DNA of 64,000 nt from Arion vulgaris. Taxonomy: Eukaryota; Mollusca; Gastropoda; Stylommatophora; Arionidae. Of this stretch, positions 21,440-33,244 are shown piece by piece. Position numbers and translations under genes: made by a program. Every line of letters begins with the position of its first letter. Positions within the stretch are counted from its first letter, which is position 1. The DNA lies in the NCBI GenBank assembly GCA_020796225.1, contig CM036764.1, positions 57,245,817 through 57,309,816 of the forward strand, written 5' to 3'. The notes beneath the pieces are model-generated. The model did not search any database, had not been told where the DNA came from, and saw only the letters and a list, made by a program, of their open reading frames with translations.

Positions 21440-22705
21440 AACGTTTATATATATGTCCTTTTTCATCTTTACAGACGGGTCAATTGTAAGTGTTTTACTG
21501 TAACAACTTCTGAGTTTTCGCTTTTCTCTCTTGTCGTTCAGCCTGCATATAAGTCCCTTCTCAAAAGACTCTGCGCTCCTTTCGTAATTTGGCTTTTGCA
21601 CACAACTTGTCATCAGCTAGTCCTTCCCACGTTCTGGGATCTATAGAAAAATTTTTAATTGAGGCTCTGCAGACATCTTTATATATGAGCAGTGGTCTGC
21701 CTCTGGTGCCTCTTCCCTACGAAAGTCTGCAGAACAGCATTTGCTCGGTATGCGGCAAGTTTCCATTCTTCTCACATGTCCCAACCATCTTAGTCGTTCA
21801 CGCTGATCATGTCCACGATGGAAGTCAGTTTTGCACGTTGCAGTACTTCAGAGTTGGTTATCTTGTCGTACCACCTGATGTTCATAATCTTGCGGGAGAC
21901 ATCGAAGGTGAAAGATGTTAAGTCTCCTCTCGTGTCTTGAGTAGGCTGTCCATGTTTCTGAGAACTAATTACACAGGCTCGATATATTTGGATCTTCGTC
22001 TGCAATGTCAGTTTTGTGTTATCCCACGCTCGCTTTGATAGTACGCCGAATGTAGTAGCCGCACTCCCTACACGAGCGTTGATTTCTTCATCAAGAGAAA
22101 GGATGGCAGTGACCGTGGACCCAAGATAGCAGAATTTGTGAACTGGTGTTAGATGGTTGCCATTTAAGGTGATATTTGATGTGTTACCTCCTTGACATAA
22201 TACAACTGTTTTGGAGACACTTATTGTCAAAGAAAATAGGTCGCATGTTTTTGACAAATTGTTGATTAGGCATTGCAGTGTAGTCTCACTGTGGGCGACT
22301 AAGGCAGCATCGTCATGAAGAGGAGGCCCTGAGAAGAATTTCCGTCGTTTTTCGTCTTGGCTCTTAAGCGAGCCAAGTTAAAGAGTGAACCATCAGATCT
22401 AGTGCGGATGAAAACGTCACCATCAGCGTCCTCTAAGGCGTGGTCTAAAAAGGACTGCGAAGAAGATGCCAAAGAAAGTGGGAGCAAGGACACAGCCCTG
22501 CTTGACTCCACTCTTAACTTCGAAACTATCAGATGTACTGCCATCGAACTGTATGCTGGCTTTCATGCCCTCGTGGAAGGAGACAATCAATTGGAGCAAC
22601 TTTGGCGGGCAGCCAATATGTGTTTCAGTATTTATAAAGACTTGGCCTGGGTTGACTGGGTGTCAAATGCCTTAGTCAGATCCACATCAAAGTTTAGAAC
22701 TTAGA
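21440..22705 (-). mobile_element. LINE-Y family copy, 5'-truncated, antisense
   Basis: On the antisense strand, motif A 'DLTKAFDT' lies at about 22,675-22,700 and motif B 'GVKQGCVLAPTFF' at about 22,470-22,510. Motif C appears as 'DDAALVAH' near 22,290-22,315. The thumb/C-terminus is open at 21,790-22,257 with 'FCYLGSTVTAILSLDEEINA' and 'NIRWYDKITNSEVLQRAKL'. The end (21,448-21,640) matches 60,822-61,000. It is the same family as the element at 55.9-60.1 kb ('WQDKIPDNEVLTRAKIPS' there). Frameshifts separate the RT motifs. Confidence 0.75.
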
Positions 22706-22709
22706 GTAA

Positions 22710-23395
22710 TACACAAATTGGTGGCAAATGTTTGCAAAGGCGTATCCTCATTACATATTATTAAAAGAAAGGTGACATAGGTGAACAAATGATACCTTCC
22801 ACTTCTATAAATGAAAGTAAATGTTGCGTACATACGATAATGATAGTCAAAGTGAAACATTGTGAACTGATTAACTCCACGGATCCTGATTCTTTGTCTT
22901 GCACTGAATTGATGTGGAACACCGACATGCTTAATTATAGACAAACTTGACAATCGTAAAGTAAAATTTCGACAAGTATACCATATCAACATGGCAGCAA
23001 TTTTAGTAATAACATAATAAAAATCTTACAGAACTAAAGGTCAGATGAGCAAAAACATTTCTTGGAAGGTCGTCACTGTTACTCAAATGAAATGCAAAAA
23101 TCAAGAATTAATGTCTAGTGGATGATTTTTTATCGGTCTGTAACGATGATAACGAATTTTGGAAAGAGGAAGATATATAGTAAATATAACTATAAAGGTT
23201 AGATATGAAGAAAACAACATATCTGCTGATGCCGTGCACCTTGCGTAGAATAGTAGTTTTCAGTTCAACAGATACATTCATGACTGTATTGGCATTACTG
23301 ATATGCCTGAAGCAGATTTATCACGATTCATAAATTCCCCCATTAATATTTTCAACCTTCTATCTGCATTACTTCTCACATCTCCACTACTTGTA
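22710..23395. other. Unassigned AT-rich DNA
   Basis: No gene or repeat was recognised between the antisense LINE and the second Penelope-like fragment. Confidence 0.55.
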
Positions 23396-23399
23396 TGAA

Positions 23400-24665
23400 C
23401 TTTCTTGACATTATCACCATACCTATCCACTATCACTACATCAGTATATTACAAGCCTACTGATGCACATAGTTTACTTCATACTTCTCTCCCATCCCCA
23501 GGCTTGTCGTGACCTCTGCCATTCTCACAGCTTTGCGCCTTCTCGTCGACTTTGCAGCGGAGTGACGATGATCATCTTGATAGAGCCTACACGAGATACT
23601 AGATTTCTTCCCCAGGCGCCTATACCCGGAAACGGTGCTCGTATCGGCTTTGCATCGAGTTAGAAATCATCGCCAGTGTGGCCCTTACCAGCCAGCACAG
23701 GACTACTAACTCTGACAGAGTAAAACTTATCTTAACTTTCCACCCCATTGTTCTCTGGTGAAAATTTTTTATTCCGTCATCTGTCTATCCTTAAGTCAGA
23801 TCCTGAGACCTGTTCTGTCTTCCCCAACTATCCTTTGGTGGCTTACAGACGGACAGAAGTCTGGCGATATTACACACAGTCGCCTTAAGTCCAATATCCA
23901 GTCTCATTTTGCACTGTTCAGTGTGGCTGTCGGTTTTGGTAATACGTGTGCTTATGGATACAGACGCGTACTGTATCTTTTCCTTTAGCCACGTTTGTTA
24001 TTGACAATGGTTTCACATGTGAGTCCCGTAATCGTATCTATTCCATTCTCTGTAAGCGGTGCAACAAGGCTTATATCATGAGACAGGCAAGAGGCTCAGT
24101 GACCGATTCGCCAAACACTTGCGCGACATACGCCAATGCTCTGTGACCCCTGTAGCCACCAATTTCACGAGACTGGTCATTTAGAGCTCACGATGTCCAG
24201 GTCGAAGGTGCCATCCGATCATGTTCCTCGGATGATCGCAATGATTTGCTCTGGAGAATCGGTTGATTTTGTTGTATGGCACCTTGCGACCACGTGGGCT
24301 CAATGTAGTACATTCCTATGCTTCTTAGTACTTTCTCTTCCCATGCCTTGTAATCTATATGGGGATATGTTGCATGTATTCAAGTTATATATTTACTCGA
24401 TTTTTCATTGTTTCTCTTCTTTTTCATTTCTTGTTTTTATATGTGTTTTTGTGTTACATTTATTTCGTTATTCGTTTTTATTCCCAGATTTTCATTAGAA
24501 ACGTTTGTATGTAATCGTTCATACGTTTTTTTTTTAAATTCGTCACTCCTGTTGTTCGTTTACCTGATAAAGGCCTTGTTGGTCGAAACGTTGCTGTATT
24601 TGTCATTGTTTTTGTAATTTGTAAAATTACAGTACTTTGTGATTACATGTTTTGCCGAGAAAACC
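23400..24665 (+). mobile_element. Penelope-like element fragment 2 (RT, GIY-YIG, 3' region)
   Basis: 'YKPTDAHSLLHTSL', read near 23,452-23,493, is the Penelope RT block Y-x-K-P-T-D-...-L-L-x-x-x-S. The conserved '[RL]-R-L-C-S' stretch is near 23,540-23,565. The C-terminal '[DR]-R-V-K-L-I-L-T-F-H-P' block lies near 23,715-23,745. The GIY-YIG module is at about 23,990-24,130 ('CESRNRIYSILCKRCNKAYI'), with its Gly-Glu core lost. The 3' part contains a hammerhead-like motif at 24,561-24,600. Several frame changes. Confidence 0.7.
24561..24600 (+). ncRNA. Hammerhead-ribozyme-like motif in the Penelope-like element
   Basis: The motif reads 'CTGATAA', a 4-bp stem GGCC/GGTC closed by TTGTT, then 'CGAAAC'. 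This follows the hammerhead core CUGANGA - stem II - GAAA, with one core change (G8 to A). Hammerheads are known in Penelope-like elements. I could not build a convincing helix I, so activity is doubtful in this copy. Confidence 0.4.
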
Positions 24666-24784
24666 ACACACATTTCGATTCTCTTACAATTCATCATCAT
24701 GATCAAGTAGCTTGTCCTTCCGGCTCTTGACTCAGATGACAGCTGGATTTTGAAAACTCTCTATTCTGTGCAAGATGCATGACG

Positions 24785-24995
24785 TCACCAGCAGTCGCCC
24801 AAGTGGTTACCTGACTCACATGTGGGGTGTAAAGAATAGAACTCGGTTATCTGCCAGTATGTCGTAAGAGGCAACTAAAGAGGTTTGGCTGAAATAGGCT
24901 GCAAGTGTCCTAAACGTGTAGAAATATATGTGTTTAGAGGACTACCAAACCAATATACCATACACATTCTGCAAAGATCATAAACATTTCAGAAA
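24785..24995 (+). mobile_element. SINE-B (subfamily B2) copy
   Basis: It opens with tRNA-like 'cccaagtggttacctga', followed by 'ggggtgtaaagaatagaac', the core 'tatgtcgtaagaggcaact', and a 3' part 'cctaaacgtgtagaaatata'. The same layout occurs inverted at 38,700-38,890. Confidence 0.75.
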
Positions 24996-24999
24996 GAAT

Positions 25000-25850
25000 G
25001 ATTAAAACTGATTGTAAAAACGAACATAAAGCAGTTATTAAAGAAGATGCAGCAGTGATTTTTATCTTGTCAATGCTATTCTGCTCTCATCGTCCCATGT
25101 CTTCCTCTCGCTCTTGTTCAAGGCACCTTGTGGCCCTCCCTCCTCCAGGCAGTTTACAATGCGCGGTAATATTATTTCAAAATTACGATACGCAGGGATT
25201 ACAATTCTCAGTGCAAATAATGGCTTTTGATTACATCAGCTAATCGTGTCCAGTAAAACAGACCTTTCCAGAGAAGTGACTTTTTTATATACAGACAACT
25301 TAACCCAACGGGACTGCAGAGCCGATATATCGGTTCAGAGTAATGTTCATGATGTTTCAAAACCGATATATCTGCTTTTGGATGTATATTTACAAAAAAC
25401 GAATGTATCTTCAGAACCCTTTCATTGAAGTTTAAAAAATCTTCAGAAACGGAAAGTACTTATATCTAGGTACATTTATACCTCCTTTTAACATAGATTT
25501 TAAAGCAGGAAAGCAGTGCATTATTATATTAAAGTCGAATCATATTTTTTTTTAACGAAAATGTTCCCGACATTTGCCGATAAAGAGTAAAATGAGTTAT
25601 ACAGTGTAATCCTGAGTATTGCTAAATCAAATTATAACTTGTGATAGTAATGAAAAAGATGAAATTGATGGTAATTCTGACATTTGATTGTTTATGGAAT
25701 GCAGTATCGATAGTTGTACTTCTAAGTCTAATGTAATAATTAAATTTTAAAGAATGGTTGCTGCAATATACCATTTGTTGACATGGCTGCACTCAAAAGT
25801 GAATATTATAAAAACTACAGAACCTAATTAGATAAACTTATAGAATATGT
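25000..25850. other. Unassigned AT-rich DNA
   Basis: Only short frames are present (up to 81 codons at 24,998-25,243), with no motif. No repeat was recognised. Confidence 0.55.
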
Positions 25851-25851
25851 T

Positions 25852-26125
25852 TGAGAGCCGCGGTAGTGTGGTTGTTAGTGAACTCGCTTCCTGGGCTGGT
25901 GGTCTGGCTCAACACCCGCGCGTGGGAATTTTTCCGGGACTGGCGACGGTTTTCAGGTCGATCTCCAGTCTCAACTTGGGTACCAGAAATGCTCTGGGAA
26001 AGTAAAGGCGGCCGGCGTGATGCTGATCACATCACCCATCGTGTGCCGAAGGTGCACGAACAACACAGGCATAACACTGTATTGCCCTATATACCACAAG
26101 GTATGAAAAAGGTTCTTTATTTTAC
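25852..26125 (+). mobile_element. SINE-C copy (near full length)
   Basis: A tRNA-like head ('gccgcggtagtgtggttgtt', about 25,857-25,876) is followed by 'cttgggtaccagaaatgctc', 'ggccggcgtgatgctgatca', 'catcacccatcgtgtgccga' and a tail ending 'ggtatgaaaaaggtt'. Partial copies lie at 38,925-39,125 and 39,635-39,760. It is the best copy in the window. Confidence 0.75.
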
Positions 26126-26555
26126 TTTAATGTAGAAATGTTCAAACATGGATTATCGTCATTTAACTTATTTCTGGAAACATTTATAAATCTTAAGATG
26201 TAATACAAACCTAAGAGCAATAAATATTTGTTTACGAATTTTATATTTTTTCAAAATAGTTGTGCTACAATAATCTAATTGTCTCAGACAAGTATCACTT
26301 GATTTAAAAATATTATTATATTAACGTATTTCACATCCCATTAGCAACAATTTAATATATAATATGATATACTTTAGAGAAACAGTACTAGAGTTATATA
26401 GGTTTAAACTAATTGACATTGACATTGAATGTTAAATTTGAAATGTAAAAAAATGCGTCCAGAGGTCAAAATAACACAGAGCGAAAGGGTTAAAGCATGT
26501 TCGCTAATGAAATAGGTTATCAACAATAAATTATCATTGATAAAAGGAAATGAAC
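26126..26555. other. Unassigned AT-rich DNA
   Basis: No gene or repeat was seen before the 49-bp array. Confidence 0.6.
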
Positions 26556-26559
26556 TGTT

Positions 26560-28160
26560 TTAGTATACAATTATAAAAATATTGACGGCAATTAGCAAAC
26601 AATAAGAACCGTATACAATTATACAAATATTGACTTCGTAATTAGCAACAATAAGAACTGTATACAATTATAAAAATATTGACTTTACAATTAGGCAACA
26701 ATTTTTTTTTTTCCGATCCAGAACACTTGAGCTTTCAGCTTCTTCGGCTCGGTGCCATGGACATCGTAACCTTCGGTTCGGTGCCACGAACACCGTAAAT
26801 CTGGGAATCTGTGGCTTTTTCTGCCATCCCACGGAATTGAACCCATACACACAGAGGGATAGTCACCCGAAGTCCAACGCGCTACGAACACGCTGGGAAG
26901 ACGGGCAATTATTAGCAACAATAAGAACTGTATACAATTATAAAAATATTGACTTCATAATTAGCAACAATAAGAACTGTATGCAATTATACAAATATTG
27001 ACTTTACAATTAGCAATAAGAACTGTATACAATTATAAAAATATTGACTTCATAATTAGCAACAAAAAGAACTGTATACAAATTATACAAATATTGACTT
27101 CAATTAGCAACACAAGAACTAAATACAATTATAAAAATATTGATCATAATTAGCAACAATAAGAACTGTATACAATTATACAAATATTGACTTCATAATT
27201 AGCAACAATAAGAACTGTATACACTATAAAAATATTGACTTCATAATTAGCAACAATAAGAACTGTATACAATTATACAAATATTGACTTCATAATTAGC
27301 AACAATAAGAAATGTATACAATTATACAAATATTCCTCATAATTAGCAACAATAAGAACTGTATACAATTATACAAATATTGACTTCCTAATTAGCAACA
27401 ATAAGAACTGTATACAATTATACAAATATTGACTTCATAATTAGCAACAATAAGAACTGTATACAATTATACAAATATTGACTTCATAATTAGCAACAAT
27501 AAGAACTGTATACAATTATACAAATATTGACTTCATAATTACACAATAAGAACTGTATACAATTTATAAAAAATATTGACTTCATAATTAGCAACAATAA
27601 GAACTGTATACAATTATACAAATATTGACTTCCTAATTAGCAACAATAAGAACTGTATACAATTATACAAATATTGACTTCATAATTAGCAACAATAAGA
27701 ACTGTATACAATTATAAAAATATTGACTTCATAATTAGCAACAATAAGAACTGTATACAATTATACAAATATTGACTTCATAATTAGCAACAATAAGAAC
27801 TGTATACAATTATATAAATATTGACTTCATAATTAGCAACAATAAGAACTGTATACAATTATAAAATATTGACTCTATAATTTTGCAACAATAAGAACTG
27901 TATACAATTATACAATCATAGACTTCAATTAGCAATGAATAAGAACTGCATACAATTATACAACATTGACTTCATAATTAGCAACAAAAAAAGAACTGTA
28001 TACAATTATACAAATATTGACTTCATAATTAGCAACAAAAAGAACTGTATACAATTATAAAATATTGACTTCATAATTAGCAACAATAAGAACTGTATAC
28101 AATTATACAAATATTGACTTCATAATTAGCAAAGGGTCAAGAACTGTATACAATTAAGTT
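26560..28160 (+). repeat. 49-bp AT-rich minisatellite, about 29 copies
   Basis: The unit begins 'caacaataagaactgtatac' and ends 'attgacttcataattag'. Most units differ by single bases or short indels, the commonest variant being 'tataaaa' against 'tatacaa'. A SINE-A copy interrupts it at 26,699-26,906 and the array resumes directly after. Confidence 0.95.
26699..26906 (-). mobile_element. SINE-A copy inside the 49-bp array
   Basis: On the antisense strand it reads 'tgcccgtcttcccagcgtgt', the A-box-like 'gtagcgcgttggactt' and the B-box-like 'gggttcaattccg'. The body 'ggtgttcgtggcaccgaacc' follows, then an A-rich tail of 11-12 A after 'ctggatcgg'. The layout is that of a tRNA-derived SINE. Array units lie on both sides, so it inserted after the array had formed. 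Confidence 0.85.
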
Positions 28161-28324
28161 AACATTAGATTAGACTTCTTTTCTAATTAACGCTTCATAT
28201 CGATCACTTGTTAACCACTCTGTGTGATTTGTATGTGATCTGAGCTTAAGAACGATTGTACATTGTGCCAGTAATGCGCCTTCAAGTATGCAAGCACGTC
28301 CGATTTCTGCAATGTTTTTTATTT

Positions 28325-28445
28325 ACTAAGGTAGCTTCCCTAGGTCTCGATCATCGCCTCTTACGATATTCATCGCAGGTCGCAGTGGTACTATTCTTTG
28401 CATCCCTTGCGGGCCCCAGCCCCACACAGACGTGCCTGATGTGTA
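28325..28445 (-). mobile_element. SINE-B (B1) fragment
   Basis: Antisense core 'atatcgtaagaggcgatgat' with the flanking 'gacctagggaagctacctta'. The order matches the B1 copies at 18.9 and 38.3 kb. The rest of the element is missing. Confidence 0.65.
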
Positions 28446-28634
28446 TGACATACCAGGAAGAGCTGATTCTACAAAACAAGTCAGAAAATAACAGTAAACC
28501 TCTGAGGACAGGCATGTTTCTTCTGGCACCACAAGTTTTTGAATTATGACTTCTTTATAAAAGGATAAAGCACAAAATCATAGCTTTTGAAACAAAGTGC
28601 TACCAAAAATAATCATCTTGTTCATGAAATCAAC

Positions 28635-28770
28635 CAATGGTTACCTGGGCCCAAATTGGGGTGTAAAGAATAGAACAACTGTTACTCGCCAGCTACGTCG
28701 TAAGAGGCGACTTTAGGAGGTAGGATATTGGGTTAGCTTACCCCACACCGTAAAAAAACACTAGATGGCT
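28635..28770 (+). mobile_element. SINE-B (B2) fragment
   Basis: 'ggttacctgggcccaaattg', 'ggggtgtaaagaatagaaca' and the core 'acgtcgtaagaggcgacttt' appear in B2 order; the 3' end is truncated. Confidence 0.7.
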
Positions 28771-30820
28771 ATGAACGGAGAGCAAACCGAGTAAACGCTT
28801 GCCGAAACCGGACACATCGCCGTGAAGGATAAGCACCAGAGCCCAATTGGTGCTGAAGATGATGTAAAACACACCAAGGCTGCATGAATCAGATTTCCAC
28901 ATGAATAGAATTTATGGGGAGGTCTGGTACATCGGTCTGAGTGGTGATCGCGAGAGAGAAAAACAACCACGAAATGAAAACGCTTTATCTTCTTAAAAGA
29001 CACGTGGATTTAGAGGTGCATTTACTCATTAAACAAATATGCATTAGATATTGAAATATGATCGTCACATTACACATCACAGTTGTTCAGAGTGGCGGGC
29101 CATCATACACCCTGTTCATGAACGAATGTACACTTGACGATGAAGATGATTATGGTAACATTGAAACAAATATATACATTGAATGAGTGCTAGAACTGAC
29201 TATGAAGGGAGCATCTTTCAACGGAATGTGAGGAGGGTAGCATTCTGCAAAGTGCAGGATATTTGGTGAAGAAATCAGAGCTCAAGAAGGCAAAAGTCCA
29301 TTGTCAATGTTCCAATTGTTTCACCCCATAATGTTTTTTTTTTAAAAAAGCATGCACTTTATTCAACGTCGGTAACCACTTTTAAAAAAATAAAAATAAT
29401 CAAAGGTAATACTTCTATTGCAATTTCTTACTAGCTGACTTATATCACCAGCGTGGTCAATAGACCGGGAGCTGTTAAGAACGTGGTGTACTGTTTGTCT
29501 TTTGCTGCGGTTGCTATGGACTTTCTATTTTCTTGTTTTGATTTGTAGACATGGTTTCGTAGTCGAGTTACTCAGTTTGATGCTTGAACACTGGAACTGG
29601 TGCAGATTTCTTTCGGAATGCTTTATTTGTGCCAACGGTGTTGTGCAATGCATATTCAAAAAATTACGGACATATGTTCGCCTGCGATCTACGACGATTA
29701 TTTGCACGTCTGTGTAACTAGTTATTATATATATGCGTAGTTATTGCCAATCTGAACTTACTAGTATATATTTGTAGTTAATGATAATTTAAGTCTGAAA
29801 TAACTTTCAGTAAACGTATATAAGTCGATATCTGCGCGAATAAATAATTATACATGCTACACGTTAGCTCAATCAGATTCGTCGTCATTTAACGAAATCT
29901 TTTAATTTGAAGTTTCAACATAAATAAAACGTCTCTGCACTCATTGAAGCATCGCATAACACGCAGAACAATTGATTTAAAAAAAGTTCAGAATTGAATA
30001 TTAATAGTCAAGAATATATGCAACAATACTCAAGTGTAATACCATCTCAACAAACAACAAATACATAAACTATAGTGTAATACAATGACCTTTCTTAAAC
30101 TAACACGCCGGACATAGATTTATATTTTTTTACTAGTGGGCCGAGCTTAAACAATGGAATATTTAAGCAACAAGTTTGAAGTTAGGACGTTGTATTTCTA
30201 CCAAATTTGGCTATTCTTGTGGATTTATGTAATCGTATGTGAAGGATTAATCATTTTTCATTTAGCAAGTTATGTGCATGCATGTAGATCAAACTTCAAG
30301 AGTGAAGAATATACTACAGTGTTTCAATTTCCATCTCAAACAAGCACAAGAGCTTCTCTGAAGCAGTCATTCTGTAAGGATTGGGTTACAAAACTAAATA
30401 CAGTTTTGTGTGTATAAACATTTCAGAATGAAGTAATTACTTCCAGAGAATGTAGAGATTCTACTGGGATAGAAAACACTTTTCAACGTCGCACACATGC
30501 TTGAGCGATGAATATGTTCTGTTCTACAAATTAAATGTTCAACTCCTACAGAGTTACATGTGAACAATTTTAAACTCAACTCTATCACACAGGGGCCTGT
30601 AGGTTCAGTAATAAAACCTGTTCAAGACATGTCTTCACATTGTATTCAGTTATAAAATCATTTAAGTGGCTTTTCAGTAATGGGATAATTAGAGATATGG
30701 TCCTAGTTAGAACATTTTGTTTAGTCACAGATGTAGAAACAATGTAGTTGTTGATGATTACCAGTGCTCATGAGAATTTGCAAAGGCGGTGGGTTCTGAC
30801 ACACACACCTTCCTGTACCG
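28771..30820. other. Unassigned DNA
   Basis: I see no recognisable gene or transposon over 2 kb. The longest frames (30,154-30,417 +, 87 codons, hydrophobic stretch at residues 16-43) have no family signature. Confidence 0.5.
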
Positions 30821-30824
30821 TTAT

Positions 30825-31700
30825 ACGTTACATAGGGCCTGCAAAGTAATTTCTTCCTACCGCCTCTATCCTGGGCAACTCGGGCTCAATCTCCTCCATG
30901 GAACTGAGACTGATATTTCCTGCCCTCTCAGCAAAAGTTCGGCTTCAGGTCCTCTTAGGTCGACCTCTTCTTGAACCCTTTGCATCCCCTCTGTCGCCTG
31001 CTTTGATATTCTTGATCATTTCTTCAAGGTGTGCCACATATCTCCATCTTCTTTTTCTTATAACAGTTGTCACTGGTGGTTGACCAGACATGTCTCTGAT
31101 TTCATCACTTCCTGAATTCGTTCCATTTATATTCATTACTTTTCGCAGACATCTATTTTCAAATGAATTCAACTTGCTTATATCTTTAGTCATTTTCCAA
31201 CTCTCGCTGGCATATGTTAGGATTGATACAACATTTGAATTGGAAATTCGTAATTTAGTTTTAATACTATATAACTTGCAGTTCCATATTTTGTTTAGAC
31301 TTTTAAAGATGATGTTATTTCACAATCTATCATAATTTCTTTTTTAATATTTCCTGTGCAATCAAAATTGCTACCCAAATAGGTGAACTGCTCTGTTATT
31401 TTTATCATTTTAGATTCCAGTGTGCTATCTGCATTACTTGCTATAGGTGTCTTCATTATATTTGTTTTTTCATAGCTTATCTGCAGTCCAACTTTTGATG
31501 CTATAGATGACAAGTTGTCTGTTTTGTCTTTGCATATCTTGGTTGTTTCTACTTAACAAGGCAATATCATCTGCAAAATTCAAATTCTAGTTGACTATTT
31601 CTACCCAATCGATGCCATTTAAGCCTGCAACATTTTCGCATCACCCAGTCAATGGCCACTCCAAACAATAGCGAGATAGAATACAGCCTTGGTGAATTTA
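30825..31700 (-). mobile_element. LINE-X copy, 5'-truncated, antisense
   Basis: On the antisense strand the RT motif C region ends 'DDIALLS' (about 31,535-31,570). It is followed by 'VGLQISYEKTNIM' and 'FTYLGSNFDCTGNIKKEI' near 31,350-31,400. The C-terminus reads 'FENRCLRKVMNI' then 'PPVTTVIRKRRWRYVAH' (31,035-31,090). The 3' UTR runs to about 30,825. It is the best LINE-X copy here and the reference for the fragments at 0.7, 37 and 43.7 kb. Frames are broken near 31,190 and 31,520. Confidence 0.75.
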
Positions 31701-31949
31701 ATGTTTAATTTAAATATAGAGAATATTGTTAAAGAAGAAAATCTGCAGTTTCTGAATGAACACAGCTGTTGTTGATAAGAACTACTGACAGAAGGCAGCA
31801 TTATAGCAGCAAAACTCAATGTTTGGCATTTATGGCTTACATCAAGTCTCCTGCCTGCTATAGGTTTTCAGAAATCAAAATTGCTATACCTTTCCGCATC
31901 CATCTACACTTAAAAACTTGATTCTACCTTGGTAGTAGAACTAATCCCC

Positions 31950-33240
31950 ACAAAGAAGAGGACAGCAGGTGATTCAGGACCAATTTGCTTCAGACTATAC
32001 ATTATGTGAAGTCATCTGGATTCGCTGTCATTGCGGACAATAGTGCAGTTAACAGAAGGGTTGATAAGGAACTGTGTTTACAAAACAAATACAGCTGTGA
32101 TAATCTTCAGCACATTGAGAAACCCATATTCCTAATTCATAACTGTTCATTTGTTGAAATGTATTTGGCACAACTAGCTAAATTTAAAGAATGCAGAACA
32201 GACATTTGAATGCTCTTCACATACCTCTGTAAACTCTGATAATCCAGTTTTGAAAGCTACACTGTTTAGTCTGAAACTATTTTCTGGATTATATACAAAA
32301 TTGTTAAATCGTCACAAATCTAACATCCAATCTTGATAGGCAAAAGGTACCACTGGCATTAGGTGTGTTTAATGATTATAATGTAGCAGCGCTGAGGCTA
32401 GCCGCGAGAATGACAGTGCCAGTTTCATCAGTATAATCCTTCAGTGGTCGAACATTGTCAATGTGAAGAGTAAGTTTGGCGGCATGAGAACACGCAACCC
32501 TTTCTCACAGCCTGTCACTAATGAAGATCAGGCTAATTTGATGCACTTAATGTAGTTTTCTAAGTGGCTGGAGGCATTGCAATATCTTCATGGTCAGAGC
32601 GGTAAACTTACTACTGAGACCTTCAATGCACTGACTCGTACCATGAATGCAGTGATCCAGTTGTCTGAGTATGCCCTCTTGTGAATTTTAGGTATTGAAC
32701 ATATTATACTGGGAAAAATTGCAGACAGATAACATTGAAGCAAGATTTGCGAATACAGGCAACTGTCAGGAGCGAACTATCTTGTTTCAGTACAACAGAT
32801 ACTGGAATCAGAGAAGTTGAAAATTTATTCTGTACTAAGCATGCGTTCATTAAGCCGTGGGGATGTTGCTATTTCTGACTCAATAACAGCATTCAACATG
32901 GCTGATATTGACACGGAGGAAACAACCTCGAGTACACCAAATGTGTTCAGCCATTGATGGTTCTGGATTAATGTGACACAAGTGAAATGTTTGTTCCAGA
33001 TGGAACAATGAATGTGCTGGTGTACATAAGCGGATTTATTGCCACAGTATAACAAAAACTGAAGTGCTCTCTACCTGCTGTAAGTTTCTGCAGCAGGACA
33101 AGTATTTAACTGTAGACATTGAGCCGGACTTCTCCATTGTTTCATGGATAAAGTACACTCGGCTACTCGACCGAGGTGGCTTAAAAATACCTAACACATT
33201 CTTTAACAGTTTTGTCTTATAGCTTACAAATAAGTACAAA
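31950..33240 (+). pseudogene. P-element/THAP9-like transposase relic
   Basis: P-superfamily transposases (Drosophila P element, vertebrate THAP9) use an RNase H-like core interrupted by a GTP-binding insertion. 'HYVKSSGFAVIADNSAVNRR' (32,002-32,062) fits the S-D-N-x-x-[IV]-N-R block around a catalytic Asp, with S-D changed to A-D. 'KPIFLIHNCSF' (32,124-32,156) fits P-I-F-L-x-F-D-...-H. 'LQTDNIEARF' (32,713-32,742) and 'KIYSVLSMRSL' (32,820-32,853) fit the conserved Q-T-D-x-[LI]-E-x-R-F and S-V-x-S block. 'VLVYISGFIA' (33,015-33,045) is the C-terminal Y-I-[AS]-G-[YF]-[IV]-A motif. Stops and frameshifts throughout. The THAP zinc finger was not found. Confidence 0.6.
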
Positions 33241-33244
33241 CACT

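Noticed and set aside
26560..28160. Bacterial iteron or origin-like repeat
   Set aside because: The context is metazoan repeat DNA, and the 49-bp units are an ordinary minisatellite.
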